Assembly (NCBI GenBank): GCA_016617855.1
Contig: JAECUM010012907.1
Span: forward strand, 1-64,000
Direction: 5' to 3'
From: Megalonaias nervosa
Lineage: Eukaryota > Mollusca > Bivalvia > Unionida > Unionidae
DNA length: 64,000 nt
Shown: one piece after another, positions 1-9,767 of the stretch
How positions within the stretch are numbered: position 1 is the first letter of the stretch
How the letters are laid out: the number at the start of each line of letters is the position of its first letter
Position numbers and translations under genes: made by a program
Notes under the pieces: generated by a model
Told to the model about the DNA's origin: nothing
Database searches by the model: none
What the model saw: the letters and a program-made list of their open reading frames with translations, nothing else

Positions 1-33
<33 letters not shown>

Positions 34-70
34 ACTGTCGCTGCAGGTGATATGATGATGTTGATGGCTG

Positions 71-106
<36 letters not shown>

Positions 107-107
107 T
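1..107. repeat. Simple repeats (TA)n and (ATT)n
   Basis: Bases 1-31 are a pure TA run and 71-107 a pure ATT run. A short reading frame here encodes only a tyrosine run and is not a gene. Confidence 0.95.
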
Positions 108-223
108 ACTCCCCTATCTTCGCATAAGTCCCAGAGTCATATTCCTTATAAACAGATTGAAATGTTTCATTAATAAAGACCTTTTTAAAAATACAAAGAA
201 CGCATGTACAAGTAAATCATAAA

Positions 224-2014
224 ACATGTTACCTATAATGACTACATTAATTTTTATGGTTATGACGATTAACTTAACCCTACAATATTTATCCCCTCCA
301 ATATATATTAAACCAACTCTGTATCAGTAAAGTGAAGAGAAAGTTCCAGCATATTCCGCTTTCATCGGTTGGTATTAATTATCTTTTTTGGCGTCAGTTA
401 TCTTTTGTTTTATTGGTGTCAATTATCTTTGTTCTTATTGGTATCAATGATATTTTTCTTATTAATGTCAATTATCATTTTCTTAAATGATTGGAGGATA
501 ATTACGATATATAAATTCCCCCTTACTTAAACTGGAAAACACGCATTATTAAACACAGTTATTTACGTGGAAATAAAGATTATCTTTTCTTTTGGTTTCT
601 GTTAGGTGGATAGGACGACAAGTTAGGTACATGGGGTGATAATGTACATACAAAGGAAGACAAGTTATTCCTCTAAATGAATCGATTGATATGAATACTA
701 ACGGCAAATAGAGAGGGATAATAAAATTTATATATGTCGTACAGTATTATTGTACATTTATTCCGTGAAACATTAAATTGAAAACTTTTTACAAAGTATT
801 ATGCAGATTTGTAACCTTGACAATCCAAAACTTTTTTTTTTACAAGTCAACGTGTGAGTAAAGAGCAATTTTGCCATTACTTAACGCACCAACTTCACAG
901 GGAGGGAATACTCCGTTATAGGTTCATGTAGAATGCTTCAGCTCAAAGACAACAAAAAAATAAAAAAAGATAACTGTTTTAGGTTTCCGTGGCAATAAAA
1001 AAATTTATTAAATCTTATTGTTTTAAGAATGAATAATTATGTACTCCTCTAAAACTTTCCACAAAATACAGGTACCATGTAAAAAAAGAAGTTTTTCTTT
1101 CGCAGGCTTATGTCTTTTTAATTATTAAAATAGCCGCAGTAAATTGTGCGATATTAGGAAGATTGTTCCTAAATTATTTGAGTGGGTGTTGCATTAGAGT
1201 TTCAGTCCGTTTCTGCGACACAGACGATATTTCATTCGCTCACATGGTAAATAAATACTTACACTCTGAAAAATGTTTAAAATAACAGATACGCTCTCTC
1301 TTTCTCCAGTAAACTTCGCATGTACACTATGCAAGGAAAATTAGTGAACAAGGATAGGAATTTCTTTAAATAAAATATTAAATACACATTTACAATTACA
1401 TACATATATTTCATGCGTATGATATGAGTAAGACACATTGGCATTTTGTTATTAAAAACGTAATACCGCAGAACCACGCGTGGGTGCACCATATATACGT
1501 CATGTGTTCATTTTACCTCTTTTACAAACGAACCTAATGGCAATATATTTCATTTTTTCGTAACCGGATAAATTTGAACAAGGATATGACATGGCCTGCG
1601 TGACACTTGAAAACAGCTCCATATGATTTAATGTAATAATACATGAAACATGACACAGTTCATTCATCAGAACTAAAGAAGCAAAAGGTGACCGATACTC
1701 CCATTTGGGGGCCAGTTAACTGCGTTTATAAAAGAAAAATTTAACTGGTATTATAATTTTAGGAACGTACTTAATAGGTGCTTTTATACGTGCGTTAAGC
1801 TCAGCACTCTGTACAAGATCTGTACAGTGCATACGTGGCATTTGTGCACAGTTTCTGTACTGCTGTACTACTCTAAATATTTCAAAATTAAGACGTTTTA
1901 TCCTAACACCTTTTCAGGGTATATTATCATGCTTAATATGACTATCCGTCCGTCTGACCGTCTGTTAACACAGTTCCTAAACCATTGGATTTAAATTTAC
2001 AAACTTTGTAGCTA
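224..2014. other. Host DNA left of the Polinton, no gene seen
   Basis: AT-rich sequence without a convincing exon on either strand. Positions 372-490 hold about four diverged copies of a 25-30 bp unit built around TGTCAATTATCTTTT. Nothing else structured was recognised. Confidence 0.6.
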
Positions 2015-2070
2015 TGTTAGTAGTAATAGGGGATACCGTAGCGACAATGGGAATTAGCATTACAGACCCC

Positions 2071-2225
2071 CTGGGACCGTATAGCCCCAAGAAAAGAAAG
2101 CACAGCCTGGGACCGTATAGCGACAATGGAAATTGTGTAGAGTGACTAGCACACCCTGGGACTGTATAGCGACAATGGAAATTTGGTAGAGTGACTAGTA
2201 TACCCTGGGTCTGTATAGCGACAAG
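2071..2225 (+). repeat. Subterminal repeat units in the TIR
   Basis: Four copies of CTGGGACYGTATAGC, mostly followed by GACAATGGAAATT, start at 2071, 2107, 2156 and 2205 (spacing 36, 49 and 49 bases). A partial unit (ACCGTAGCGACAATGGGAATT-like) lies at the outer edge near 2034. The array recurs in the right TIR. Such arrays are plausible binding sites for integrase or terminal protein; that is inference. Confidence 0.8.
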
Positions 2226-2244
2226 AGGAATGGAACAGGTGGCA

Positions 2245-2294
2245 TGACGTCACACTGGTAACAATGTAGCAAAAAGAGGAGTTCTGTGACGTCA
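2245..2294. promoter_or_regulatory. Two palindromic CRE/ATF sites
   Basis: TGACGTCA occurs at 2245-2252 and 2287-2294, with matching positions in the right TIR (one intact at 23219-23226, one altered). A third intact copy lies 15 bases upstream of the TATA of the first rightward gene (2890-2897). TGACGTCA is the CREB/ATF consensus. Function here is inferred. Confidence 0.6.
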
Positions 2295-2321
2295 GGCTAC
2301 CTGAGAGAGGGCTATAGACAA

Positions 2322-2344
2322 ACACGAATCAAGAGTATTCGTGT
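2322..2344. repeat. Hairpin in the TIR
   Basis: ACACGAAT (2322-2329) pairs with ATTCGTGT (2337-2344) across a 7-base loop, directly before GTATAAAAAGAG. The same hairpin is in the right TIR. Confidence 0.7.
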
Positions 2345-2399
2345 ATAAAAAGAGTAAGGGTTTTATATATTCGTTTGTGTTGGAGACAAAATGAAAATT

Positions 2400-2440
2400 A
2401 AGATCTTTTCGAGGCATTGGAAGTGGCCCTGAAAAGGACC
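2400..2440 (-). terminator. Histone-type 3' stem-loop, left outward gene
   Basis: On the minus strand GGTCCT-TTTC-AGGGCC (2440-2425) forms a 6-bp stem with one G-U pair and a 4-base loop, fitting the histone mRNA stem-loop consensus. It lies about 32 bases past the stop of the small minus-strand gene. After a 14-base gap comes GAAAAGA (2410-2404), like a histone downstream element. It is inside the TIR. Confidence 0.75.
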
Positions 2441-2472
2441 GTTGTTTGTTATGTTATGTTAACACCATTCCG

Positions 2473-2727
2473 TTAACATACAGGACATTGCATAGGTCTT
2501 CTTTTCTTCCTCAAATTTCTCAAAGCTTGTCTTAAACTGTGTCTCACTTCTGGTCCGTAGATGAGAGTCCGCTTAAGACAGCATTGTCTTTCCACATAAC
2601 ATCTTCTTTTCCAAATAGTGGCACCGGTGATCCGGATGACAGTCCATTTTGTTTTCACATACATGGGTAAGTCCGTACGGAACAGCATCGATGATACCAA
2701 AGTAGAGGATTCTACGTCGATCAACAT
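2473..2727 (-). CDS. Small basic protein read outward at left end
   Basis: An 84-codon frame; no family was recognised. I start it at the ATG at 2727, which begins MLIDVESS, because a TATAAATA lies at 2781-2774 and would start RNA close to 2750; the longer frame needs a non-ATG start. The C-terminal half is strongly basic (RHSLRQALRNLRKKRR) and the protein ends in CPVC. It is transcribed toward the element end, away from its neighbour at 2963, with which it shares a divergent promoter region. Its 3' end is a histone-type stem-loop in the TIR. The matched promoter and 3' end make it more likely real than its length would suggest. Confidence 0.5.
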   Translation of the reverse strand: MLIDVESSTLVSSMLFRTDLPMYVKTKWTVIRITGATIWKRRCYVERQCCLKRTLIYGPEVRHSLRQALRNLRKKRRPMQCPVC

Positions 2728-2962
2728 CTTCTCTGTGACGAGAACAGGTGAGGGGAATGAAGTCAACCGCGTTTATTTATAGTGGAAGACCGGATCGAAA
2801 CGGATTGAAATGATTCACCAATCCCAACACGCGTTACAAAATTCAGTCACTTCGCGGAGTCTGTCTTCCAATCCGAAGAGAGCTACCAGTGACGTCACAT
2901 TTCCTATATAGGCACACTAGCGTCTGTGCGCAGTCAATCGATGCGGTACTGTTTTGTGAAAC
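2728..2962. promoter_or_regulatory. Divergent promoter region, left end
   Basis: The leftward TATA is TATAAATA on the minus strand (2781-2774). The rightward TATA is CTATATAGG (TATA at 2905-2911), preceded by the CRE site TGACGTCA at 2890-2897 and followed by CAGTCAATC at 2931, a motif also found as CAGTC downstream of the TATA boxes of the right-end genes. Confidence 0.6.
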
Positions 2963-3574
2963 ATGACGGAACCTAAGAAGACAATGAATTGGGGTGCACC
3001 GGTTGTGGAGACGAGAAGTAATGGTATAGCAGCAGCTACCAAAGTGAACACAGTGCTACTTCCCGAAGAGGTTGATTTCAACTGGGATTTAGTAGATTTT
3101 TTATCTTCTTCCCAAGAATTTGTTCCGGTACCAGTACCTTCGCCACTGTCTCCTTCTTTACCACGTGTCGACGATTTTAAACAAAGACAGAAAGAAGAAT
3201 TGGAGAAATTTTTAAAGCAGCAGAAAGAAGCAGAGCAAGCATTTCTCCTTGAACAGCAACAGCGAGAAGAAGAAGAGGCAAGAAGGAAACGAGAGGAAGA
3301 AGAAGCAGTAGAGAAGAAACAAAGTCTAGGAGAGAAGGAGAACAGCGAAAGTCAAACGGTCACGGTACTCTTGGACATTTTGGCCGAGTTAAGAAGCCTG
3401 AAACAAATGTATCAGACTTCTTTATTACGACCCAAGAGAAAAAGACCTTCCCGAGCCAAACAACCTAACCCTGCGACTACACCAGAGATACCACCCCTAG
3501 TGATTTCTACTAAATCATTGACAGGAGCAAGTCCACAAGTAGGCCTTGGCCGTGGCAAAGGCTTAGGCAGTTAA
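2963..3574 (+). CDS. Coiled-coil flank protein, unknown function
   Basis: 203 codons from an ATG 58 bases after a TATA box. I do not recognise the family. Residues 1-70 are uncharged to acidic with a PVPVPSPLSPSLP stretch. Residues 73-125 are a Glu/Lys/Gln/Arg-rich predicted coiled coil. Residues 130-150 form a second short leucine helix, followed by a basic RPKRKRPSRAK stretch that could be a nuclear localisation or DNA-contact signal. The composition resembles the three flank genes at the right end, which also share its kind of promoter and histone-like 3' stem-loop 57 bases past the stop. This suggests a coordinately expressed set, possibly early, but no biochemical role can be read from the sequence. 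Confidence 0.65.
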   Translation: MTEPKKTMNWGAPVVETRSNGIAAATKVNTVLLPEEVDFNWDLVDFLSSSQEFVPVPVPSPLSPSLPRVDDFKQRQKEELEKFLKQQKEAEQAFLLEQQQREEEEARRKREEEEAVEKKQSLGEKENSESQTVTVLLDILAELRSLKQMYQTSLLRPKRKRPSRAKQPNPATTPEIPPLVISTKSLTGASPQVGLGRGKGLGS

Positions 3575-3631
3575 AGCGAATTGATTCTCGTTCCTGAGTT
3601 TGTTCTAAGGAAAAAAAAACAAATACTCAAC

Positions 3632-3668
3632 AGTCCTTTTCAGGGCTACCCAATACTCTCTAAAAGAG
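3632..3668 (+). terminator. Histone-type 3' stem-loop after flank gene 1
   Basis: AGTCCT-TTTC-AGGGCT (3632-3647) makes a 6-bp stem with one G-U pair. It is followed by ACCCA, the usual trailer of metazoan histone stem-loops, and then TAAAAGAG at 3661-3668, matching the AAAGAG core that pairs with U7 snRNA. No AATAAA is seen nearby. Confidence 0.75.
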
Positions 3669-4049
3669 TGACTATTCATTTTGCCAAAATCAATTAAAAC
3701 TCAAAATCCCTTCTTTAACCCTATGATGTACGTGTTGTGAGTGTATGAGTGTAGGTCCTTATTATTTCTAAATAATGAAAACCAAGAGACACTTACGTTT
3801 TTTCAGTTTGGTCTATTCTGTTACAAATTTTTTTACAATTCAATATCACAACATAACACAACACAACACTTTTAAAAAAGTTCATAGATTTCTTCTGTGT
3901 CTTTTTTTTTCACTCTCTCTGTTTTTTCAATTTCTTCACTTTTACACTTTTTTCCTCTTCTTCGTCTTCTTCTTCCTCACATTTTTCTCGTCTTCTTTTC
4001 TTTTCTGTCTTCTCTTTCTGAACGTGTCGGGGTTTTTCTTTTGCCGAGG
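3669..4049. other. Spacer between convergent genes
   Basis: Contains pyrimidine-rich runs (3900-4080) that are the complement of the lysine/arginine-rich tail of the zinc-knuckle gene and its 3' region. Plus-strand frames here code only Phe/Ser/Leu runs and are shadows. Confidence 0.6.
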
Positions 4050-4367
4050 TCACCTCTGTTTCTTCTTCTTCTTCTCCTCCTCCTTCTCCTGCTCCTGTTG
4101 TTTCTTAGGGCACTCTGAAGACCAATGTCCTTTCTCTTGACAATGATAACAGGTATCTTGACTTTTGTCTCTTCTGCCACTGGTCTTGCTTTTATAACGA
4201 TCTGGACATTCTGTAGCCCAATGCCCTTTGTTCTGACAGATATAGCAAGTATCTTGACTTTTATCTCGAAAGGAGGAAGAGTAGTCCTTCGGCTTGTCTG
4301 AAGAAAGCTTTCTTATCACACCTCGCAATGCTCTAATCAGAAGTTCGATCTGTGTGGGTTCTTCCAT
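4050..4367 (-). CDS. Double zinc-knuckle (CCHC) protein
   Basis: A 105-residue protein. Two CX2CX4HX4C knuckles, CYICQNKGHWATEC (residues 41-54) and CYHCQEKGHWSSEC (73-86), sit in a duplicated unit that begins RDKSQDTCY, so the second knuckle arose by internal duplication. Residues 6-22 form a hydrophobic, basic helix (IELLIRALRGVIRKL). The tail is Glu/Lys-rich. CCHC knuckles bind single-stranded nucleic acid in retroviral Gag and cellular proteins. A role in genome binding, RNA binding or replication is plausible but inferred. It is transcribed divergently from PolB across 133 bases that hold a TATA for each gene. Confidence 0.75.
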   Translation of the reverse strand: MEEPTQIELLIRALRGVIRKLSSDKPKDYSSSFRDKSQDTCYICQNKGHWATECPDRYKSKTSGRRDKSQDTCYHCQEKGHWSSECPKKQQEQEKEEEKKKKKQR

Positions 4368-4500
4368 CGTGCTGATCGGATTGAGAGTGAAATGAATACT
4401 GAGAGGGGAGTCACTAGCCTTTATATATGCCCTGGTCTGACGTAGATATATAGGGGTTCATGGTGTTTCACATGTAGTCATTTGACTTTTTGCAGTCAAG
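4368..4500. promoter_or_regulatory. Divergent promoter, zinc knuckle / PolB
   Basis: Minus-strand GCATATATAAAGG lies about 55 bases before the zinc-knuckle ATG (TATA near 4428-4421). Plus-strand GATATATAGGGG (TATATA at 4447-4452) lies 49 bases before the PolB ATG. GCAGTCAAG precedes the PolB start codon. Confidence 0.6.
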
Positions 4501-7500
4501 ATGAAACGATCGCATCATTTCGAAAAGAAAGAAGAAGAAAGTAAGAGGCAGAAACGTGATTTATCGCCTCGCACAGTAGCTGAAGTCTTGGCACAAATTC
4601 ATGCCAGCGATTTTGAAGATGAGATGAGTGAACCAGAATCGAAGCCTAAAGAGTCTACACCAAATCAAAGTCCATTACCATCAGTAAACCCTGAAAAGTA
4701 CTACCATATTCGGGAGACGGACAAACGCTCTTCCAGAAAATTTAGAACCACGGCCTACACGTACGCAGTGAAGTTTAAAGATTTCAAGTCTGACGTACCC
4801 TTGGAAAAAGCAGAAAACCCTTCAGATGAACCCCATCGCCGATGTGTGGGATTCTTTGTTAACCACACTAAAACGGCAATGTCAAGCCAAAGAAGACGAT
4901 CGCTTGAGACTTTCTATTCATCACGACAATTTGAAGTCTCCCGTTTGGATCGAGTTTAGCAGTCCAACAGAATTGACTTCTTCCAAAATCATGGACAAGA
5001 TTCAACACGTACAACAATCCAATGACAAATTTCACATCACGGACGGAAAAGCGACACTGTACATGACCCACGTGTCTCTTCCCAAAGGGACAGGTAAAAA
5101 AAAGTTGATGTTGGTAGACAACTTGCGTAACCTCAAGCGTAGCCTCGTTCAAATTAACAATCCAAAAGACCAGATGTGTTTAGCCCGTGCGATCGTGGTG
5201 GGACAAACGTATGCCGACAAGAACGACACGGCAGAATGGAAAAGAGCCTGGAAAACTATTCGACGATCGGACCGAGCCAAACAACAAAGAGAAGCAGAAC
5301 TCCTGTTACAGCAAGCGGGGTTAGCTAAAGACACGCCCTGAAATGCAAAAATTGCAAGACGTCTTGGCTCCACGTTACACCTTGAAAGTACACCCTCAAG
5401 AAGTGCGCGGACCTCTGTTGTTTCGAGGTAAAGATTTTAAAGACGGAAAATACATTCACGTCTATCATCACGACGAACATTTTGATGCCATTACCAGTAT
5501 CACTGCATTCCTGGGATACGGTTATTACTGTGAGAAATGTGACTATGGCTATAACAATCGAGAGCAACACAAGCATTGCGGATCAAAATGCTCAGGATGT
5601 TTAGCCTCTACACCCTGTCTGGACGAAGGACAAGAACGAGTGCATTGCTCTGCTTGTCAGCGCACGTTTGTCAGCCCTGCCTGTTACCAACAACACCTAA
5701 AGACGCAAGGTTCACAGCAGAAATGTGCTTGTCAGCTCTTGAGATTGTGCCCTACTTGTGGACAAGGCATACGTACCAATAGTGTCAAGTTACACATTTG
5801 TCGAGGAAAGAAACGATGTCACATTTGTCGCCAAATCGTGGACTTGGAACACCAATGCTACATTCAAAAATACCATTCTAAACATGAAGAAGAAGAAGAT
5901 AATGACCAGAAGAAGAAAGGGAATTTCATCTTTTTCGATTTCGAATGCATGCAAGAGACTGGCATTCACATTCCTAATTTCTGCGTGGCTCACCGAGCGT
6001 GCGAGAAGTGCATCCAAGAGTCTATCTTGACTCATTGCCCTCACTGCAGCAAAATTCCTGGAGGACGTGAAAAAATATTTCGAGGACCGAACACACTAGC
6101 CGATTTTGCCCAATGGATCTTAGACCCTATCGACGAAACGTGGAGCCAAGAAGATATCGAACGTTACGGAGAGTGTCATCGCCATGCCACGGTGATGGCT
6201 CACAATTTCTCGGGATACGATGGACAATTTATGTTGAGATACTATACGGAACAAAGTACCGAACGTCCGAAAGTAACTTTGAACGGAGCCAAAATCATTT
6301 CCATGCAAGTGGGTCAAGTAGAGTTTAAAGATTCAATGAGTTATTTGGCTATGCCTTTGAATCGCATGCCTAAAACGTTTGGCATGACAGAAATGGCCAA
6401 AGGCTATTTTCCGCACTTTTCCAATACCGAAGCCAATCAACACGCCGTTCTACCCCATTTGCCTGAGGCTCACTACTACGACCCCGACAACATGCGTACT
6501 GAACAACGAGAAGCTTTCTACGCATGGTACCAGACTCACGCTTCGGACCCTTTTGACTTTCAGGAAGAAATGTTAAAATATTGTCGTTCCGACGTAGACA
6601 TTTTACGGCGATGCTGTGGACAATTCGAGAACTGTTCATGGAACACGGAGGGATCGATCCTTTGAAAGAAGCTTGTACCATTGCCAAAGCGTGTTCCTTA
6701 GTGTATCGTCAACGATTCATGCCCGAAAACACTCTAGCTGTCATCAGTCCTCAAACGACCAATTTTGTCAAACGTCAATACTCAGTCAAAGCCCTACGCT
6801 GGTTACATTACTTGTGTGAGAAGGAAGACAAATGGATCCAACACGCTCGCAACGGAGGAGGCGAAAAGACCATCGGAAGGTATTCAGTAGACGGCTGGGA
6901 CTTAGAAAACCCTCAAATCGTGTACGAGTTTAACGGGTGCTTATTTCACGGATGTCCCATCTGCTACCCTCAACGTGACACTAAAAACCAGTTTTTACAA
7001 CGGACCATGGAAGACTTGTGCCAGGCCACTTGTCAGCGCCGCTTGAAGTTAGAAGAGCAAGGATACCAAGTAGTAAAATGTGGGAACACGAGTACGATCA
7101 GCGATTAAAAACCGATCCCGAGTTTAAGCGCATCGTGGAAAGTTACAAGCTGGTGGACCCTCTGAACCCACGGGACAGTTTGTACGGAGGACGAACGAAT
7201 GCCACCTGTTTGATGTACCAAGCCGACGAAGAGAAAGGAGAAGAAATCAAATACTTGGACGTGTGTTCTCTGTATCTGTACGTGTGCAAATATTGCCACT
7301 TTCCCACAGGGCACCCGCAACTGCTGACCGAACACATCGACGTAGACAATATTCGACAATACGAAGGATTGATCAAGTGTAAAGTCTTGCCTCCCACGAA
7401 CTTGTACCATCCCGTTTTACCACATCATTGCCAAGGAAAACTGATGTTTCCCTTGTGTCGTACTTGTGCTGAAACGTGCAACCAAGACCACCCTTGTCAG

Positions 7501-8535
7501 CACACTCAGGAAGAACGAGCCTTGACGGGAACGTGGGTCAGCGTGGAATTGTTTAAAGCTCTGGACTTGGGATACCAACTGTTAGAAGTGTACGAAATTT
7601 ACCACTTTCCCAAGACAGAAAAATACCACAAGGGCGACGATTCTCAAAAAGGCATTTTTGCAGACTACGTGAATGCCTTTTTGAAACTGAAACAAGAAGC
7701 TAGCGGATATCCTTCCTGGTGTCACACTCCCGAAGACCAAACAAAGTTCAAAGAGAAATACTGGAAGCAGGAAGGCATCACTTTAGACCACGTGGAGAAA
7801 AACGAAGGAAGGCGATCGTTTGCCAAAGTGATGTTAAATTGTTTGTGGGGTAAAATGGCACAAAGACCGTGTTTACCCAAGACGGAGTATTTGACAGAAC
7901 CTTTCCGCTACTTGCAGATGATTCACGACAAAACCAAATACATGAAACACGTGGACGTCGTTCGTGAGGACTTACTCTTAGTCAATTACGAAGAAGAACT
8001 GAACTTTGTAGAAGCCGACGAATTTGGAAATGTCATCATTGCGGCTTACGTGACAGCCCATGCTCGCTTAAAACTGTACGAAGCTTTAGAACTATTAGGA
8101 GATCGTGTACTGTATTTTGACACGGACAGTTGCATCTACATTGATCGCCTGGGTCAACCTTACCTGATCATCGAAGGAGACCGTTTAGGAGCCTGGACGG
8201 ATGAGCATCCCGACGACAAGATTCTCAGTTTTGCAAGTGGCGGTCCCAAAAATTACGGCTACGAATACCGTAACCCACAAGGAGATGTGAACACGGAGTG
8301 TAAAGTGAAAGGATTGACTCTCAATTATCGCACCAGTCGAGTGGTGAACTTTAGCATATTGAAAGAAGCCTTGCAGTCTGGACAGGATCGAAACTTTAAA
8401 GTGACCACCAACGAACCGCACAAGATTGTACGTTTACCCACACACCAAATCGTCAGTCGACCCTTGGAAAAAGTCTATCAAATCGTGTACCAGAAGCGAG
8501 TACGGCTTCCCAATCACTTCACTTTACCGTATTGA
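4501..8535 (+). pseudogene. Protein-primed DNA polymerase B, four frame changes
   Basis: Family B polymerase of the Polinton/adintovirus type, which copies the linear genome from a terminal-protein primer. The product runs through five overlapping frames: 4501-~4825, ~4826-5340, 5343-~6630, ~6630-~7080 and ~7080-8535. Visible motifs are ExoI FFDFEC (near 5935), ExoII HNFSGYDGQF (near 6200), ExoIII YCRSDVDIL (near 6580), Pol A LDVCSLYL (near 7258), Pol B KVMLNCLWGK (near 7830) and Pol C YFDTDSCIY (near 8115). Cysteine pairs around 5530-5870 form the usual zinc-rich stretch before the exonuclease domain. All catalytic acids are present. Frame changes near 4820, 5338, 6630 and 7078 are single-base in effect, and the net shift is zero. 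Pol A reads SLYL where SLYP is usual. The start is an ATG after a TATA. Confidence 0.92.
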
Positions 8536-8539
8536 CACG

Positions 8540-8585
8540 CTGGTATAAAAAAATGGTTCCAAGACGATAGTCACCAACAAGAAGG
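8540..8585 (+). promoter_or_regulatory. TATA box before BIR gene 1
   Basis: GGTATAAAAAAATGG lies between the PolB stop and the next ATG (TATA near 8543, ATG at 8586). It is one of a series of (G/C)TATAAAA motifs before the middle genes. Confidence 0.55.
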
Positions 8586-9091
8586 ATGACTTCGACACAG
8601 CAAGAATCGAGTGAGAAACCCACAGAGAACTCCAAGTTCAAACCATACCATTTTCCTGTTTTCTTGCCTGACTATTGCAGTTGTGCCAGTCGCCTGGAAA
8701 CGTTTCAAAAATGGCCCACGGATAGGGAAGGATTACTACTGCGAATGTTTTAGCTAGAACAGGGTTTGTCTACTTGGGACCTGAAACTGGCTTGGGATAC
8801 GAAGTACAGTGTTTCAGTTGTGGTCTGAAGTTGCGTATGGATCGATGTATCTATAAAGATTCAGCTATTCTGGAACATACTCAATGGTCTCCGCATTGTC
8901 CTTACCTTTCTATGGCATTTTCACCCATCACATTACGGTTCAGGTATGACGGTACCTTAGAGAAGGTAGTACCGATGTCCAAGAAGAAAGAAAGGAAGAC
9001 TTCCAAAACTGGTCATAAAAAAAAGAACGATGTACAAACTCGAGACTTCATTACGACTAGTATAAAAAGGGACAACGTTCAAGACCGATAG
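8586..9091 (+). CDS. BIR-domain (IAP-like) protein 1, one frame change
   Basis: The first frame (8586 to about 8730) holds the start of a BIR: RLETFQKWP. The rest continues in another frame with LARTGFVYLG, then CFSCG, EH and SPHCPYL, which are the zinc-binding C/C/H/C positions of baculoviral IAP repeats. The spacing between the second Cys and the His is 18 residues rather than 16, and the usual Trp in between is missing. The tail after the BIR is Lys-rich, with no RING. IAPs bind caspases or IAP antagonists, so an anti-apoptotic role during element or virus replication is the obvious guess. A shift near 8730 breaks the frame. A related BIR gene follows directly, suggesting tandem duplication. 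Confidence 0.72.
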
Positions 9092-9123
9092 TTCATTGTG
9101 ACTACAAACGCCAATCGAGAAAG
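9055..9123 (+). promoter_or_regulatory. TATA box before BIR gene 2
   Basis: AGTATAAAAAGGGAC (TATA near 9060) lies 64 bases before the ATG at 9124, overlapping the end of BIR gene 1. Confidence 0.55.
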
Positions 9124-9755
9124 ATGAATCCTTTCACTCAGCAAGTATCAAGCAAGAGCAAACTCGAGTACGATGCTGTGCCTTGCGATGGTAGGGATGC
9201 CGTACGCTATGACCTTAGTGATTCAGTACCACATCATCATGGGAACTTTGCTATAACTACTACTACCATACCTACCATGGAAAGTGATGCTGTACGTGTC
9301 AAACCTGACGGATGTGAAAGCGATGCCACTCGTTATCGCACACCTTTTCACTTTACTGGTTTTCATGGTGGATGTCCACCTCCACAGGAAACCATGCGAC
9401 TACCACCCTACGGATGTCATGTAAAACTGAGCAAACTCCTAAGGATTTCACCGTACCCTCATCGAAATGAACCTGTGAAAGACGAATATTCGTTCCCTGT
9501 GCGTTTGCCAGAATACTGTGATTTTGAAAGTCGATTGCAAACCTTCCAAGGAAAATGGCCAAAATATCTAGGAGGACCTACCCCCGAAGAATTAGCTAGA
9601 GCTGGATTTACTACTTGGGCGAAGGAGATAAAGTCAAGTGCTTCAGTTGCGGTGTCTCACTTCACCAGTGGGAGAAGAAAGATTGCGCTTACCTGGAACA
9701 TGCTCGATGGTCTCCGGAGTGTCACTACCTACCTTTAGTGGGACCTCGTCATTGA
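9124..9755 (+). CDS. BIR-domain (IAP-like) protein 2, one frame change
   Basis: About 120 residues of unrecognised N-terminal sequence with a loose repeat (DAVPCDGRDAVRY, then SDATRY), then a BIR: FPVRLPEYC, SRLQTFQGKWP and ELARAG in the first frame. The domain continues from about 9605 in a second frame with CFSCG, QW, LEH and SPECHYL. This second BIR has the classic CX2CX16HX6C spacing and the conserved Trp, so it looks the more orthodox of the pair. No RING follows; the frame stops at 9753-9755. The break is beside a T run. The next gene starts 12 bases on. Confidence 0.72.
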
Positions 9756-9767
9756 AGTGGCCCTACC

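Larger units (their letters stand above)
2015..2437 (+). repeat. Left terminal inverted repeat
   Basis: It matches the reverse complement of 23076-23498 from TGTTAGTAGTAATAGG inward to the end of a histone-type stem-loop, with few differences. The outer half holds four CTGGGAC/T-GTATAGC units (starting at 2071, 2107, 2156 and 2205). The inner half holds two full TGACGTCA sites, a hairpin at 2322-2344 and a TATAAAAA at about 2343. Confidence 0.93.

Noticed and set aside
2728..2766. Longer start of the left outward gene
   Set aside because: It requires TTG as start codon and lies at the predicted RNA start. Likewise for several other non-ATG starts (ATPase, protease, pVI-like, membrane proteins).
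3775..4140. Open frames of Phe/Leu/Ser runs on the plus strand
   Set aside because: They are the antisense of the Lys/Glu-rich end and 3' flank of the zinc-knuckle gene and contain only low-complexity residues.
4820..7080. Programmed frameshifting in PolB
   Set aside because: Four changes in both directions without a shared slippery site, and similar single-base breaks in unrelated genes, fit error or decay better.
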